From assembly GCF_025965085.1 (NCBI RefSeq), contig NZ_JAOPXP010000115.1, positions 1 through 58,444 of the forward strand: a stretch of DNA of 58,444 nt, in the 5' to 3' direction. A program made the translations under genes and the position numbers. Below the pieces are notes generated by a model. The model worked only from the letters and a program-made list of their open reading frames with translations. It searched no databases and was not told the DNA's origin. Positions 1 through 9,611 of the stretch are shown in pieces (position 1 is the first letter of the stretch; the number at the start of each line of letters is the position of its first letter). Source of the DNA: Marmoricola sp. (GTDB lineage Bacteria > Actinomycetota > Actinomycetes > Propionibacteriales > Nocardioidaceae).

Positions 1-2417
1 CCGGGCTGCACGCGGCCGGCCGCCCCGGGACTGTGACCTACTCGCCCAAGGTGTTCATCCCGGTGACCCGGCTGTGCCGCGACCGGTGCCACTACTGCAC
101 GTTCGTCACCACACCCGGTCACCTCGAGCGCGCCGGCGAGGCGCCGTACCTCTCCCCCGACGAGATCCTCGACATCGCCCGCCAAGGTGCGGAGCTGGGA
201 TGCGCGGAGGCGCTGTTCACGCTCGGTGACCGACCCGAGGACCGCTGGCCCGAGGCGCGAGGCTGGCTCGACGAGCAGGGCTACGACTCCACGCTGGCCT
301 ATGTCCGCGCCATGGCGATCCGGGTGCTCGAGGAGACCGGCCTGCTGCCGCACCTGAACCCCGGCGTCCTGTCATGGGAGGAGATGAACCGGCTCAAGCC
401 GGTCTCGCCGTCGATGGGGATGATGCTCGAGACCACCTCGCGCCGCCTCTTCGAGGAGAGGGGCGAGGCCCACCACGGCTCCCCCGACAAGGACCCCGCC
501 GTACGCCTCCGGGTGCTGGAGGACGCCGGCCGGCTCTCCGTCCCGTTCACCACCGGGCTGCTCATCGGCATCGGCGAGAACCTCACCGAGCGCGCCGAGT
601 CGATCTTCGAGCTGCGCCGGGTCGCCCGCCAGTACGGCAACGTCCAGGAAGTCATCATCCAGAACTTCCGGGCGAAGCCCGACACGGCGATGCGGCACAC
701 CGACGACCTCGGCCTGGAGGAGTACGTCGCCGCGATCGCCGTCTCGCGGATCGTGCTCGGTCCCAAGATCCGCCTGCAGGCCCCGCCCAACCTGGTCGAT
801 CTCGAGGAGTGCCGGGCGCTGCTCGGTGCCGGGATCGACGACTGGGGTGGCGTCTCCCCGCTGACCCCGGACCACGTCAACCCCGAACGTCCGTGGCCCT
901 CCCTCGGCCGGCTGCGCTCGGTCACCGAGGCGGCCGGCTTCATCCTGCGCGGGCGGCTGACCGCGCACCCGGAGTACGTCCTGGCCGGCGAGCCGTGGAT
1001 CGACCCCCGCGTCTCCGCCCACGTCGCAGCACTCGCGAGTGACGACGGACTGCTGCGTGAGGGCGTGAGGCCCGTCGGCCTTCCCTGGCAGGAGCCCGAC
1101 GCAGGCTTCGCAGTCGCAGGCTCCGGCACCGGACGGACCGATCTCCACACCGCGGTCGACACCGAGGGCCGCACCGACGACCGCCGCTCCGACTTCGACT
1201 CCGTCTACGGCGACTGGGACTCCCTCAAGACCGTGGTCGGCGAGGCCGAAGAGCGGGGCCGGCTCGAAACCGCTGCAGCAGCTGGTTTCGAGACGCTCGC
1301 AGGCGCTCGCTCCTCGTCGACCGGGTTGGCTGCGCTGAGGGCCGCGGAGTCGGACCCCGGCAACCTGAGCGACGAGCACGCCCTCACCCTGATGACCGCC
1401 GAGGGCGATCTGCTCGAGCAGGTGTGCCGGCTGGCCGACGACCTGCGCCGCGAGACCGTGGGCGACGAGGTCACCTACGTCGTCAACCGCAACATCAACT
1501 TCACCAACGTCTGCTACGTGGGCTGCCGCTTCTGCGCGTTCGCCCAGCGACGCACCGACGCCGACGCCTACTCGCTCTCGCTGACCCAGGTCGCCGACCG
1601 GGCCGAGGAGGCCTGGGGACTCGGCGCCACCGAGGTCTGCATGCAGGGCGGGATCGACCCCGAGCTCCCGGGAACGGCGTACTTCGACCTGGCCGCGGCC
1701 GTGAAGCAGCGGGTGCCGCAGATGCACGTGCACGCCTTCTCCCCCATGGAGATCGTCAACGGCTCCTCCCGCACCGGCCTGTCCTTCGTGGACTTCCTGA
1801 CCAAGGCGCGCGAGTCGGGCCTCGACACCATCCCCGGCACCGCGGCGGAGATCCTCGACGACGAGGTCCGCTGGGTGCTCACCAAGGGCAAGCTGCCGAC
1901 CAGCACGTGGATCGACGTGGTGAGCACCGCACACCGCGTCGGAATCCGCTCGAGCTCGACGATGATGTACGGCCACGTCGACAACCCGCGCCACTGGGTG
2001 CAGCACCTGCGCGTGCTCTCCCGGATCCAGGACGAGACCGGCGGCTTCACCGAGTTCGTCCCGCTTCCGTTCGTGCACAACTCCTCGCCGATCTACCTGG
2101 CCGGCGTCGCCCGTCCCGGCCCCACGCGGCGCGACAACCTCGCGGTCCACGCCATGGCGCGGATCATGCTGCACGGGCGCATCGACAACATCCAGACCAG
2201 CTGGGTCAAGCTCGGCGTCGAGGGCACTCGCGCGATGCTCCGGGCCGGCGCCAACGACCTGGGCGGGACCCTGATGGAGGAGACCATCTCCCGCATGGCC
2301 GGCTCCGAGCACGGCTCCGCGAAGACCGTCGAGGAGCTCGTCGAGATCGGCGCCGGAATAGGCCGGCCGGTCGTCCAGCGCAGCACGACGTACGCCGAGG
2401 TGCCCGCCAGACCTTGA
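1..2417 (+). CDS. fbiC: FO synthase FbiC (7,8-didemethyl-8-hydroxy-5-deazariboflavin synthase), 5'-truncated by the window edge
   Basis: Makes the deazaflavin chromophore FO of coenzyme F420 in the cytosol from tyrosine and a ribityl-uracil by radical SAM chemistry. The reading frame is open from base 3, and a GTG at 33 lies inside conserved sequence, so the true start is upstream of the window. Two radical SAM domains are visible: an N-terminal CofG-like one with CRDRCHYC (cysteine codons near bases 75-98) and a C-terminal CofH-like one with CYVGCRFC (bases 1512-1535). About 804 residues are visible; full FbiC proteins are about 850, so only a short N terminus is missing. The stop is a TGA at 2415-2417, overlapping the promoter of the next gene. 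F420 biosynthesis by a fused FbiC is typical of actinobacteria. Confident. Confidence 0.96.
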   Translation, partial: GLHAAGRPGTVTYSPKVFIPVTRLCRDRCHYCTFVTTPGHLERAGEAPYLSPDEILDIARQGAELGCAEALFTLGDRPEDRWPEARGWLDEQGYDSTLAYVRAMAIRVLEETGLLPHLNPGVLSWEEMNRLKPVSPSMGMMLETTSRRLFEERGEAHHGSPDKDPAVRLRVLEDAGRLSVPFTTGLLIGIGENLTERAESIFELRRVARQYGNVQEVIIQNFRAKPDTAMRHTDDLGLEEYVAAIAVSRIVLGPKIRLQAPPNLVDLEECRALLGAGIDDWGGVSPLTPDHVNPERPWPSLGRLRSVTEAAGFILRGRLTAHPEYVLAGEPWIDPRVSAHVAALASDDGLLREGVRPVGLPWQEPDAGFAVAGSGTGRTDLHTAVDTEGRTDDRRSDFDSVYGDWDSLKTVVGEAEERGRLETAAAAGFETLAGARSSSTGLAALRAAESDPGNLSDEHALTLMTAEGDLLEQVCRLADDLRRETVGDEVTYVVNRNINFTNVCYVGCRFCAFAQRRTDADAYSLSLTQVADRAEEAWGLGATEVCMQGGIDPELPGTAYFDLAAAVKQRVPQMHVHAFSPMEIVNGSSRTGLSFVDFLTKARESGLDTIPGTAAEILDDEVRWVLTKGKLPTSTWIDVVSTAHRVGIRSSSTMMYGHVDNPRHWVQHLRVLSRIQDETGGFTEFVPLPFVHNSSPIYLAGVARPGPTRRDNLAVHAMARIMLHGRIDNIQTSWVKLGVEGTRAMLRAGANDLGGTLMEETISRMAGSEHGSAKTVEELVEIGAGIGRPVVQRSTTYAEVPARP

Positions 2418-2447
2418 CTTAGTTCAAGTGTCGTATAAATTGGGCCC
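2414..2447 (+). promoter_or_regulatory. Putative xylB promoter, apparently leaderless
   Basis: A TATAAA -10 lies at 2434-2439 and a TTGACT -35-like hexamer at 2414-2419, with a short 14-bp spacer. The expected transcription start (about 2446) falls 2 bases before the xylB ATG at 2448, and no Shine-Dalgarno sequence is present, so the mRNA would be leaderless. TTAGTT at 2419-2424 could be half of a ROK-type operator; that part is a guess. Confidence 0.45.
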
Positions 2448-3857
2448 ATGGCCGACTCACCCCTCGTCCTCGGCATCGACTCCTCCACCCAGTCGACCAA
2501 GGCAGTCCTCGTCGACGCGCACGACGGCACCCTCGTCGAGATCCGCACCGCCGCGCATCCACCGGGCACGTCGGTCGACCCGCGCGCCTGGATCGCGGCC
2601 CTCGAAGAGGCCGCGGGACCACTCCTCGGTCGGGCCGATGCGATCGCGGTCGGCGGCCAGCAGCACGGCGCGGTGGTGCTCGACGAGGCCGGCGAGCCGG
2701 TCCGTGACGCCCTGCTGTGGAACGACCTGCGCAGCTCCGGCTCGGCGGAGGACCTCACCGAGGAGCTCGGCGGTGCGCAGGCGTGGGCCGACCTCACCGG
2801 CAGTGCGCTGAGCGGCTCGTACACCATCACCAAGCTGCGCTGGATCCGCGACCACGAGCCGGAGGCCGCGAAGCGGGTGCACCGGGTGCTCCTTCCCCAC
2901 GACTACCTCACCTGGCACCTCGGCGGGCGGGCCGCCGAGCCCACGACCGACCGTGGTGACGCCTCGGGCACCGGCTACTTCTCCACGCGCGACGACGTGT
3001 GGCTGCCCGAGGTGCTCGAACGGGCGCTCGGGCAGGAGGCGCTGCTCCCCCGCGTGGCCGAGCCGGCCGAGGCCGTCGCCAGGCGCGGTCTGGCGCTCGT
3101 CGCTCCCGGCACCGGCGACAACATGGCAGCGGCGCTCGGGCTAGGGCTCGGGGACGGCGACGTCGCGGTCTCGATCGGCACGTCCGGGGTCGCCTCGATG
3201 GTGACCTCCGAGCCGATCGCCGACGGCACGGGGCAGGTCTCCGGCTTCGCCGACGCGACCGGCCGGTTCCTCCCCCTCGCCTGCACCATCAATGCCGCGC
3301 GCATCCTCGAGCTCGGTGCCCGGCTGCTCGGCGTCGACCACGAGGGACTGGCCGCGCTGGCCCTCGAGTCGGTGCCGGGTGCCCACGGTCTGACGCTGCT
3401 GCCCTACCTGGACGGGGAGCGGACCCCCAGCCGACCGGACGCCGCCGGCACGCTGCACGGGCTGACCACGGCCACCACGCGCGCCGACCTCGCCCGGGCC
3501 CACATCGAGGGCCTGCTGTTCAGCCTGGCGGACGCCGTGGACGCCCTCACCGAGGTCTCCGGACGCCGGCCCGAGCGGCTGATGCTCATCGGCGGAGCGG
3601 CGCGCAACGCCGCCGTACTCGCCCTCGCCCCGCTCGTGTTCGACATCCCCGTGGTGCTCCCCGACCCGGCGGAGTACGTCGCCCTCGGCGCTGCCCGCCA
3701 GGCCGCCTGGGTGCTCTCGGGAGCCACCACTCCTCCGGACTGGCCGGTGCGCACCACCGAGCTGCCCACGGGCCAGACCGTCACCGACCTCCGTCAGGAC
3801 TACTCGTTCCTGCGCGACCTCACCGCCAGCTGGACCTCACGAAAGGCAACGCCATGA
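2448..3857 (+). CDS. xylB: Xylulokinase
   Basis: FGGY-family sugar kinase, 469 aa, that phosphorylates D-xylulose with ATP to xylulose 5-phosphate for the pentose phosphate pathway. The N-terminal phosphate-binding segment reads [12 protein letters not shown], the substrate loop [11 protein letters not shown] follows near residue 70, and the catalytic aspartate lies in [12 protein letters not shown] near residue 225. The C-terminal actin-like domain has [11 protein letters not shown]. Length is normal for the family (about 480). The stop overlaps the xylA start as ATGA (3854-3857), so the two are translationally coupled. Linkage to xylose isomerase and a sugar importer fixes the substrate. 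Confidence 0.95.
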   Translation: MADSPLVLGIDSSTQSTKAVLVDAHDGTLVEIRTAAHPPGTSVDPRAWIAALEEAAGPLLGRADAIAVGGQQHGAVVLDEAGEPVRDALLWNDLRSSGSAEDLTEELGGAQAWADLTGSALSGSYTITKLRWIRDHEPEAAKRVHRVLLPHDYLTWHLGGRAAEPTTDRGDASGTGYFSTRDDVWLPEVLERALGQEALLPRVAEPAEAVARRGLALVAPGTGDNMAAALGLGLGDGDVAVSIGTSGVASMVTSEPIADGTGQVSGFADATGRFLPLACTINAARILELGARLLGVDHEGLAALALESVPGAHGLTLLPYLDGERTPSRPDAAGTLHGLTTATTRADLARAHIEGLLFSLADAVDALTEVSGRRPERLMLIGGAARNAAVLALAPLVFDIPVVLPDPAEYVALGAARQAAWVLSGATTPPDWPVRTTELPTGQTVTDLRQDYSFLRDLTASWTSRKATP

Positions 3858-5017
3858 CCGACCTCACGCCCACCCCCGAGGACAAGTTCTCCTTCGGCCT
3901 CTGGACCGTCCAGTACCCCGGCCGGGACCCCTTCGGAGACCCGACCCGGGCGCCGATGGACCCGGTGCGCGCCGTCGAGAAGCTGGCCGAGATCGGCGCC
4001 TACGGCATCAACTTCCACGACGACGACGTGGTCCCGTTCGGCACGGACGACGCCGAGCGCGACCGCATCCTCGACGGACTGCGCAAGTCGCTGGCCGACA
4101 CCGGCCTGGTGGTCACCACGGCCACCACCAACCTGTTCTCCCATCCGGTCTTCAAGGACGGCGGCTTCACCTCCAACAACCGTGAGGTACGCCGCTTCGC
4201 GCTCAAGAAGGTCATGCGCAACATCGACCTCGCCGCTGAGCTCGGCGCGAAGGTCTACGTCGCCTGGGGCGGTCGCGAGGGTGCCGAGTCCGGCGCCGCG
4301 AAGGACGTGATGGTGGCGCTCGACCGCTACCGCGAGGCGTTCAACCTGCTGGGCGAGTTCGTCACGGACCGTGGCTACGACATCAAGTTCGCCATCGAGC
4401 CCAAGCCCAACGAGCCTCGCGGCGACATCCTGCTGCCCACGGTCGGCCACGCCATGGCGTTCATCTCGACCCTCGACCGCCCCGAGCTCGTCGGGGTCAA
4501 CCCGGAGATCGGGCACGAGGAGATGGCCGGTCTGAACGCAGCAGCCGGCTACGCGCAGGCGCTGTGGCAGGGCAAGCTCTTCCACATCGACCTCAACGGC
4601 CAGAACGGGCCGAGGTACGACCAGGACCTGCGCTTCGGCGCCGGCAACGTGCGGGGCGCGTTCTGGGTGGTCGACACCCTCCTCGCCGGCGGGTACGACG
4701 GTCCGGTGCACTTCGACTTCAAGACTCCCCGCACCGAGGACGACAACGGTGTCTGGGTGGCCGCCGAGGCGTGCATGACCAACTACCTCATCCTGCGCGA
4801 GAAGGCCCTCGCCTTCCGCGCCGACCCCGAGGTGCAGGGCGCCCTCGCCGACGCCCAGCTGCCCGACCTGGCCAGGCCGACCCTGGCCGAGGGCGAGTCG
4901 TGGAGCGACATCGAGGCCGCCGAGGTTCCCGACATCGAGGCCATCGGCGCCCAGGGGATGGCCTTCGAGCGCCTCGACCAGCTGGCGCTCGAGCACCTCT
5001 ACGGCGTGCGCTCCTGA
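3854..5017 (+). CDS. xylA: Xylose isomerase
   Basis: Isomerises D-xylose to D-xylulose in the cytosol, using two divalent metals in a TIM barrel. It has 387 aa, the size of the short actinobacterial class. Visible active-site segments in order: [10 protein letters not shown] (catalytic His and Asp), [13 protein letters not shown] (metal Glu), [13 protein letters not shown] (metal Glu and His), FHIDLNGQ followed by RYDQDLRFG (metal Asp residues) and HFDFKTPR (metal Asp). The ATG at 3854 overlaps the xylB stop and follows GAAAGG. The next gene starts 3 bases after this stop. All key residues are present. Confidence 0.97.
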   Translation: MTDLTPTPEDKFSFGLWTVQYPGRDPFGDPTRAPMDPVRAVEKLAEIGAYGINFHDDDVVPFGTDDAERDRILDGLRKSLADTGLVVTTATTNLFSHPVFKDGGFTSNNREVRRFALKKVMRNIDLAAELGAKVYVAWGGREGAESGAAKDVMVALDRYREAFNLLGEFVTDRGYDIKFAIEPKPNEPRGDILLPTVGHAMAFISTLDRPELVGVNPEIGHEEMAGLNAAAGYAQALWQGKLFHIDLNGQNGPRYDQDLRFGAGNVRGAFWVVDTLLAGGYDGPVHFDFKTPRTEDDNGVWVAAEACMTNYLILREKALAFRADPEVQGALADAQLPDLARPTLAEGESWSDIEAAEVPDIEAIGAQGMAFERLDQLALEHLYGVRS

Positions 5018-5019
5018 CC

Positions 5020-6189
5020 GTGCCGGTCGATGCCGGCCCGGCCGCCACCGACGAGGTCCGTCGCCGCAACACCGCCGTGGTGATGCGACTGCTACGCGAC
5101 GCCGGCGCGCTCAGCAGGGCGGACCTCGCCCGCCGGTCGGGGCTGGCAAAGGCGACGATCGGCACGATCGTCGGCCAGCTCGAACGGGCCGGGGCCGTGA
5201 CGGCCGGCGAGTCCGAGCCCAGCGGCCGGGGGCGTCCCAGCACTCCGCTGGTCCTGGCGGGCCGGTCGCTGGCCGGTCTCGGCATCGAGATCAACGTCGA
5301 CTACACGGCCGTCACTGCCGTCGACCTCGCCGGGCGCGAGCTCTCCTTCGAAGAGCGCCCGGTCGAGGCGGGAGGTCGGCGGCTCGGGGACGTGCTCGCA
5401 CTGGTGCGCGGCGAGGTCGACCGCCTCGCCGCCGACGGCATCAAGCTGCTGGGCCTCACCGTCGCGGTGCCCGGTCTGATCGACCGCGGTCGCGGCATCG
5501 TGGTCGACGCCCCCAACCTCGGCTGGTCCGAGGTCCCGCTCGCGGACGCGTTGCGGTCCGAGCTGCACTGCACCCTGGCGGTGGAGGTGGACAACGACGC
5601 CAACTGCGCCGCCCGGGCCGAGAGCATGCACGGCGTGGCGATCGGGGTCGACGACTTCGTCTACCTCACCGGGACCGTCGGCCTCGGCGCCGGGATCGTC
5701 TCCGGCGGACGCGTGCTGCGCGGCTCGCGTGGCCTGGCCGGTGAGGTCGGCCACCTCCGGGTCGGCGACGACCGCCACCGGTGCGCCTGCGGACGCACAG
5801 GTTGCTGGGAGGCGGTCGCCGGCCTCCGCGCGCTCGAGCAGGCGACCGGGGTCGCCGTCGCGCCGGGTGAGGATCCGGTGTCGTACGCCGAACGCCTCAC
5901 CGGCATGCCCGAGGCCCGGCGGGGCCTCAGGGAGATCGGCCGGGCGCTCGGGCGTGGAGTGGTGCAGCTCGCCGTCACGCTGGACCCGCGGATGGTCGTC
6001 CTGGGCGGGGCCTTCGTGCCCCTGGGTGACGTGCTGGTCCCTGCGGTCGAGGAGGCGCTCTCCGAGAGCTTCACCGGCAGCGGCTGCACGGTGGCGTTGA
6101 GCACGCTGGGCCTGCACGCCGCCTCGGTGGGTGCGGCCGTCGACGCCCTCGACGAGGTGTACGCGGGCCGCCGCGCGCTCCCGAGCTAA
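5020..6189 (+). CDS. ROK-family transcriptional regulator (XylR-like)
   Basis: 389 aa from a GTG three bases after the xylA stop. Residues about 12-60 form a winged helix (SRADLARRSGLAKATIGTIV), followed by a ROK sugar-binding/kinase-like domain. The ROK zinc signature is intact: GEVGHLRV, then CACGRTGCWE. The ATP-binding DxGxT motif of true ROK kinases is degenerate (GIEINVDYTAV), which favours a repressor over a kinase. Being the third gene of xylB-xylA-regulator, it likely senses xylose or a related sugar and represses this operon and perhaps the facing transporter operon. Its 3' end faces that of the second ROK gene 3 bases away. The ligand is inferred from context. Confidence 0.9.
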   Translation: MPVDAGPAATDEVRRRNTAVVMRLLRDAGALSRADLARRSGLAKATIGTIVGQLERAGAVTAGESEPSGRGRPSTPLVLAGRSLAGLGIEINVDYTAVTAVDLAGRELSFEERPVEAGGRRLGDVLALVRGEVDRLAADGIKLLGLTVAVPGLIDRGRGIVVDAPNLGWSEVPLADALRSELHCTLAVEVDNDANCAARAESMHGVAIGVDDFVYLTGTVGLGAGIVSGGRVLRGSRGLAGEVGHLRVGDDRHRCACGRTGCWEAVAGLRALEQATGVAVAPGEDPVSYAERLTGMPEARRGLREIGRALGRGVVQLAVTLDPRMVVLGGAFVPLGDVLVPAVEEALSESFTGSGCTVALSTLGLHAASVGAAVDALDEVYAGRRALPS

Positions 6190-6192
6190 AGG

Positions 6193-7425
6193 TCAGCCCA
6201 GGATCGCGGCGACCGCGCCGTCGACCCGCTGCAGGCAGTCGACCGGGTTCTCCAGCAGGTCGGTGAACGCCAGCTCCGCCGCACCGATGATCACCGAGTC
6301 GCCGCCCAGCCCGGGCAGCACGATCTGGGCCTGCTCCGCGGGCGCCTTGAGCGCCCAGTCGTAGAGCGCTTCGAGGACGTCGTCGTGCACCAGCGGGAAG
6401 ACCCACCGGAGCACGCCGCCGAGGATCACCAGCTCGGGGTTGAAGACGTTGACCAGGCCGCCGAGGCCGAGCCCGAGCGAGCGGCCGAGGCGACGCAGCT
6501 CCGGGGTCACACCGCGCCCGGGCTGCAGGAAGTCGACGAGACGGTGGATCTCGTCCGGGGGGCAGCCGACCGCGGCCGCCACCGCGTGGGAGCCGATCTC
6601 GACCTCCCAGCATCCGACGTTCCCGCAGCGGCAGGTGTGCCCGCGCGGGTTGAAGGGCTGGTGGCCGATCTCCCCGGCGTACCCGCTGGCCCCCCTCATC
6701 GGCACTCCCCCGACGATCACCCCTCCACCGACGCCGACGTCGCAGGAGATGAAGATCAGGTTGGACTTGTGCCGCCCCGCCCCGCGGGTGTGCTCGGAGA
6801 GCGCCCCGAGCTCGGCGTCGTTGCCCAGGTGCACCGGCACCCGGTGGCCGACCCGGCTGGAGAGCATCGAGCTCAGCGCCACGTCGGTCCAGCCCAGGTT
6901 CGGGGCGAACCGCACCAAGCCGGCGCTGTCGGTGACCACACCGGGCACGGCGATGCCGATCCCGACCAGGTGGGAGCCCTTGTCGGCGGTCCTCAGCATG
7001 GAGCGCACCAGCTCCATCAGCGAGTCCAGCAGGAGATCGGGGTCGGGGTCGGCCGGGGTCGTGGTCGACATCCGGTCGAGCGGCAGACCGCCCATCCCCA
7101 CCCGGGCGACATCCATCGTGTCCACGCCCAGCTCGGCGGCGATCACGAACACCGAGTCCGGGTCCGGGTTGACGTCGATGGACGGCCGCCCCGCACCGAT
7201 CCGCGGCGTTGCCCCCGCCCCGGGTGCCGACTGCCGGACCGCCGACAGGTCCTCCAGCTCGCGGACCAGGTCGGCGATGGTGGATCGGTTGAGCCCCATG
7301 CGCTCGGTGAGCTGCGCGCGCGAGACCCCACCCGACCGATGCACGTGTTCGAGCAGCGTCGCGAGGTTGTGGCGCCGTACCGCCTCCTGGTTGGTGCCGG
7401 TGCCACGCCGGCCCCGGTCGGCCAT
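6193..7425 (-). CDS. ROK-family transcriptional regulator of the sugar ABC operon
   Basis: 410 aa. I place the start at the ATG at 7425, where the winged-helix sequence MADRGRRGTGTNQEAVRRHN begins; the frame is open further upstream but would run into the permease gene. The helix-turn-helix (SRAQLTERMGLNRSTIADLV) is followed by a ROK domain with GEIGHQPF and CRCGNVGCWE, the zinc-binding signature. One base separates it from the permease stop, so it is the last gene of the substrate-binding protein/ATPase/permease operon. Having a second ROK regulator beside xylBA-ROK suggests either cross-regulation or separate control of uptake and catabolism. Confidence 0.9.
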   Translation of the reverse strand: MADRGRRGTGTNQEAVRRHNLATLLEHVHRSGGVSRAQLTERMGLNRSTIADLVRELEDLSAVRQSAPGAGATPRIGAGRPSIDVNPDPDSVFVIAAELGVDTMDVARVGMGGLPLDRMSTTTPADPDPDLLLDSLMELVRSMLRTADKGSHLVGIGIAVPGVVTDSAGLVRFAPNLGWTDVALSSMLSSRVGHRVPVHLGNDAELGALSEHTRGAGRHKSNLIFISCDVGVGGGVIVGGVPMRGASGYAGEIGHQPFNPRGHTCRCGNVGCWEVEIGSHAVAAAVGCPPDEIHRLVDFLQPGRGVTPELRRLGRSLGLGLGGLVNVFNPELVILGGVLRWVFPLVHDDVLEALYDWALKAPAEQAQIVLPGLGGDSVIIGAAELAFTDLLENPVDCLQRVDGAVAAILG

Positions 7426-7426
7426 G

Positions 7427-8707
7427 TCAGGTACCTGTGGCGGACCGGCGACGACGCGAGATGGCGTCGACAGAGGCGGCCAGGAGCAGGACGCTTCCGG
7501 TGATGATGTAGTTGATGTACGCCGCCTGGTTGAGCAGGCCCAAGCCGTTGTCGATCGTGGCGATGACCAGACCACCGATGACCGCGTCCCGGATCAGCCC
7601 CTTGCCGCCGAACAGGCTGGTGCCACCGATGACCGCGGCACCGACCGCGTAGAGCAGCACGTTGCCGCCACCGGAACCCGGGGAGACCTTGCCGTCGTAG
7701 GACGCGGTGATGATGCCGCTGATGGCGGCCATCGAGGAGCAGATCACGAAGGCCGACACCTTGAGCCGGTCCACGTTGATCCCGGCGCGACGGGCGGCCT
7801 CGGTGTTGCCACCGACGGCGTAGATGTGGCGTCCGTAGCCCGTGCGCCCGAAGATGAACGTCCAGAAGATGAGCAGTGCGCCCACGACGAAGACGGCGTA
7901 GGGAATGCCTGCGATCACGAACGTGGGCACCCGGCTGCGGTTCTGGCTGAGCACGGCCGTGGCGATCAGCATGATCACGGCCAGGGCCACGAACTTGACC
8001 AGCAGCAGGGACGTCGGCGGTCGCTGCAGGTTCTTGGCCGCGAGCCGCGACTGGCGCCACATCAGCAGGGCGCCGTACGCCGCGAGCAGCACGATCACGA
8101 CGATCCAGCCCATGGTGACGGGCATGGACTTGATCGTGATGGCCCGCAGGACGTCGTCGCGCACCGGGATGGTGCCGCCGAGACCGATCAGCTTGAGGGT
8201 GACACCCTGGAGGCCGAGGAAGAAGGCCAGGGTGACGACGAAGGACGGGATACCGAGCTTGGCGACGAGCACGCCGACCACGAGCCCGACCGCGGCGCCG
8301 ACCGCCAGGCCGATGAGGACGGCGAGCACCCAGCTGGAGCCGTGCCGGTCGATCTGGACCGCGGTGAAGCCTGCCGCCACACCACCGGTGACCCCGGCGG
8401 ACAGGTCGATCTCACCGAGGAGCAGCACCGGGATGAGCCCCATGGCGAGCACCGAGATCGCGGACGCCTGCGTCATCAGGTTGGCGATGTTGAGGGGGCT
8501 CGTGAAGGAGTCGGGCCGCAGGGCGGCGAAGACGATGAAGAGCACGACGAGCCCCAGCGCAGCGGGAAGGGCGCCCATGTCGCCGCCCCGCAGGCGATCC
8601 CGGTAGGCGCGCAACGACTCGCCGAGCGAGGCGCTGGCCTCGTCGTTGACGAAGTCGGCGGCGGCCAGGCTCTGGCCGGGGGGCGGGGATGCTTGTTCAG
8701 TGGTCAC
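7427..8707 (-). CDS. Sugar ABC transporter permease (XylH/RbsC type)
   Basis: 426-aa integral membrane protein of the carbohydrate-uptake-2 permease family, with about ten hydrophobic segments starting near residue 45 after a soluble N terminus. Typical family sequence includes LGEIDLSAGVTGG in the first half and YAVGGNTEAARRAGI in the cytoplasmic loop contacting the ATPase. It forms the membrane channel of a pentose importer. It lies 9 bases after the ATPase gene and 1 base before the ROK gene. Xylose is the likely substrate because the divergent half of the locus is xylBA; the sequence itself does not prove it. Confidence 0.92.
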   Translation of the reverse strand: MTTEQASPPPGQSLAAADFVNDEASASLGESLRAYRDRLRGGDMGALPAALGLVVLFIVFAALRPDSFTSPLNIANLMTQASAISVLAMGLIPVLLLGEIDLSAGVTGGVAAGFTAVQIDRHGSSWVLAVLIGLAVGAAVGLVVGVLVAKLGIPSFVVTLAFFLGLQGVTLKLIGLGGTIPVRDDVLRAITIKSMPVTMGWIVVIVLLAAYGALLMWRQSRLAAKNLQRPPTSLLLVKFVALAVIMLIATAVLSQNRSRVPTFVIAGIPYAVFVVGALLIFWTFIFGRTGYGRHIYAVGGNTEAARRAGINVDRLKVSAFVICSSMAAISGIITASYDGKVSPGSGGGNVLLYAVGAAVIGGTSLFGGKGLIRDAVIGGLVIATIDNGLGLLNQAAYINYIITGSVLLLAASVDAISRRRRSATGT

Positions 8708-8716
8708 GTTCGCTCC

Positions 8717-9496
8717 TCAGGCAGACTGGTCCGCGGTGGCGGCGGAGATTCCGATGTCACCGGACCGACCGGCTGTGATCAGCTCGACGATCTGGCTGTG
8801 GTTGGTCTCGCTGGCCTTGATGTCGGCCGCGACGCGACCGAGGAACAGCGCCGTGATCCGGTCGGAGACCTCGAGGACGTCGACCATGTTGTGGGAGATG
8901 AGCACGACACCGAGACCGTTGTCGGCCAGGCGTCGTACGAGATCGAGGACCTGCCGCGTCTGCGCGACGCCCAGGGCGGCGGTGGGCTCGTCGAGGAGCA
9001 CCACGCGGGAGTTCCAGAGCACGGCCTTGGCGATGGCGACGGTCTGCCGCTGGCCACCGGAGAGCGAGGACACGCTCTGGCGGACCGACTTGACGGTGCG
9101 CACGGACAAGGACGCCAGCGTCTGGCGGGCCCGGTCCTCCATGGTCAGCTCGTCCAGCAGGAAGCCCGCAGTGTGGGCCTCGCGGCCGAGGAACATGTTC
9201 TGGACGATGTCGAGGTTGTCGCACAGAGCCAGGTCCTGGTAGACGACCTCGATGCCCAGTGCACCCGCGTCCTTGGGGCCGTGGATGGTGACAGGCTTCC
9301 CCTCGAAGAAGAACTCGCCCGAGTCCGCGCGGTAGATGCCCGCGATGGTCTTGACCAGGGTGGACTTGCCGGCGCCGTTGTCACCGACCAGCGCTGTCAC
9401 CTGCCCTGGGTAGACCTTGAAGTTCACGTCGTGCAGCACCTGCACCGCACCGAAGCTCTTGTTGACTCCGCGCAGTTCGAGCAGGGGTTCGGTCAT
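8717..9496 (-). CDS. Sugar ABC transporter ATP-binding protein, single ABC domain
   Basis: 259-aa cytoplasmic ATPase. Walker A is GDNGAGKSTLVK, the signature is SSLSGGQRQTVAIA, Walker B is VVLLDEPTAALG, and the switch histidine lies in LISHN. Most xylose/ribose importers use a duplicated ATPase (XylG, RbsA, about 500 aa). This one has a single domain, as in FrcA-like systems, and presumably works as a homodimer. The ATG at 9496 follows the hairpin behind the binding-protein gene; 9 bases separate its stop from the permease. Confidence 0.93.
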   Translation of the reverse strand: MTEPLLELRGVNKSFGAVQVLHDVNFKVYPGQVTALVGDNGAGKSTLVKTIAGIYRADSGEFFFEGKPVTIHGPKDAGALGIEVVYQDLALCDNLDIVQNMFLGREAHTAGFLLDELTMEDRARQTLASLSVRTVKSVRQSVSSLSGGQRQTVAIAKAVLWNSRVVLLDEPTAALGVAQTRQVLDLVRRLADNGLGVVLISHNMVDVLEVSDRITALFLGRVAADIKASETNHSQIVELITAGRSGDIGISAATADQSA

Positions 9497-9561
9497 GACG
9501 CCTCCGAAGGTGGGTCCGGGTTGAGGGTGTTGCTGAGGGGTGGAACGAGGTGGTGGCGAGA

Positions 9562-9593
9562 CGGGCCCGGTCCCGGTGGGAGAACCGGGCCCG
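9562..9593 (-). terminator. Intercistronic hairpin after the binding-protein gene
   Basis: Perfect 10-bp inverted repeat CGGGCCCGGT (9562-9571) and ACCGGGCCCG (9584-9593) with a 12-nt loop, starting 18 bases after the binding-protein stop and ending before the ATPase gene. There is no U-tract. Such stems in ABC operons partly terminate or protect the upstream mRNA so that more binding protein than transporter is made. That role is inferred. Confidence 0.5.
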
Positions 9594-9611
9594 CCTCAGT
9601 GCGCTACGGGA

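Noticed and set aside
372-2312. A 646-codon open frame on the minus strand opposite fbiC.
   Set aside because: It is the mirror of a high-GC coding strand; its product has no recognisable domain and is rich in Ala/Gly/Val/Arg, while fbiC shows both radical SAM motifs.
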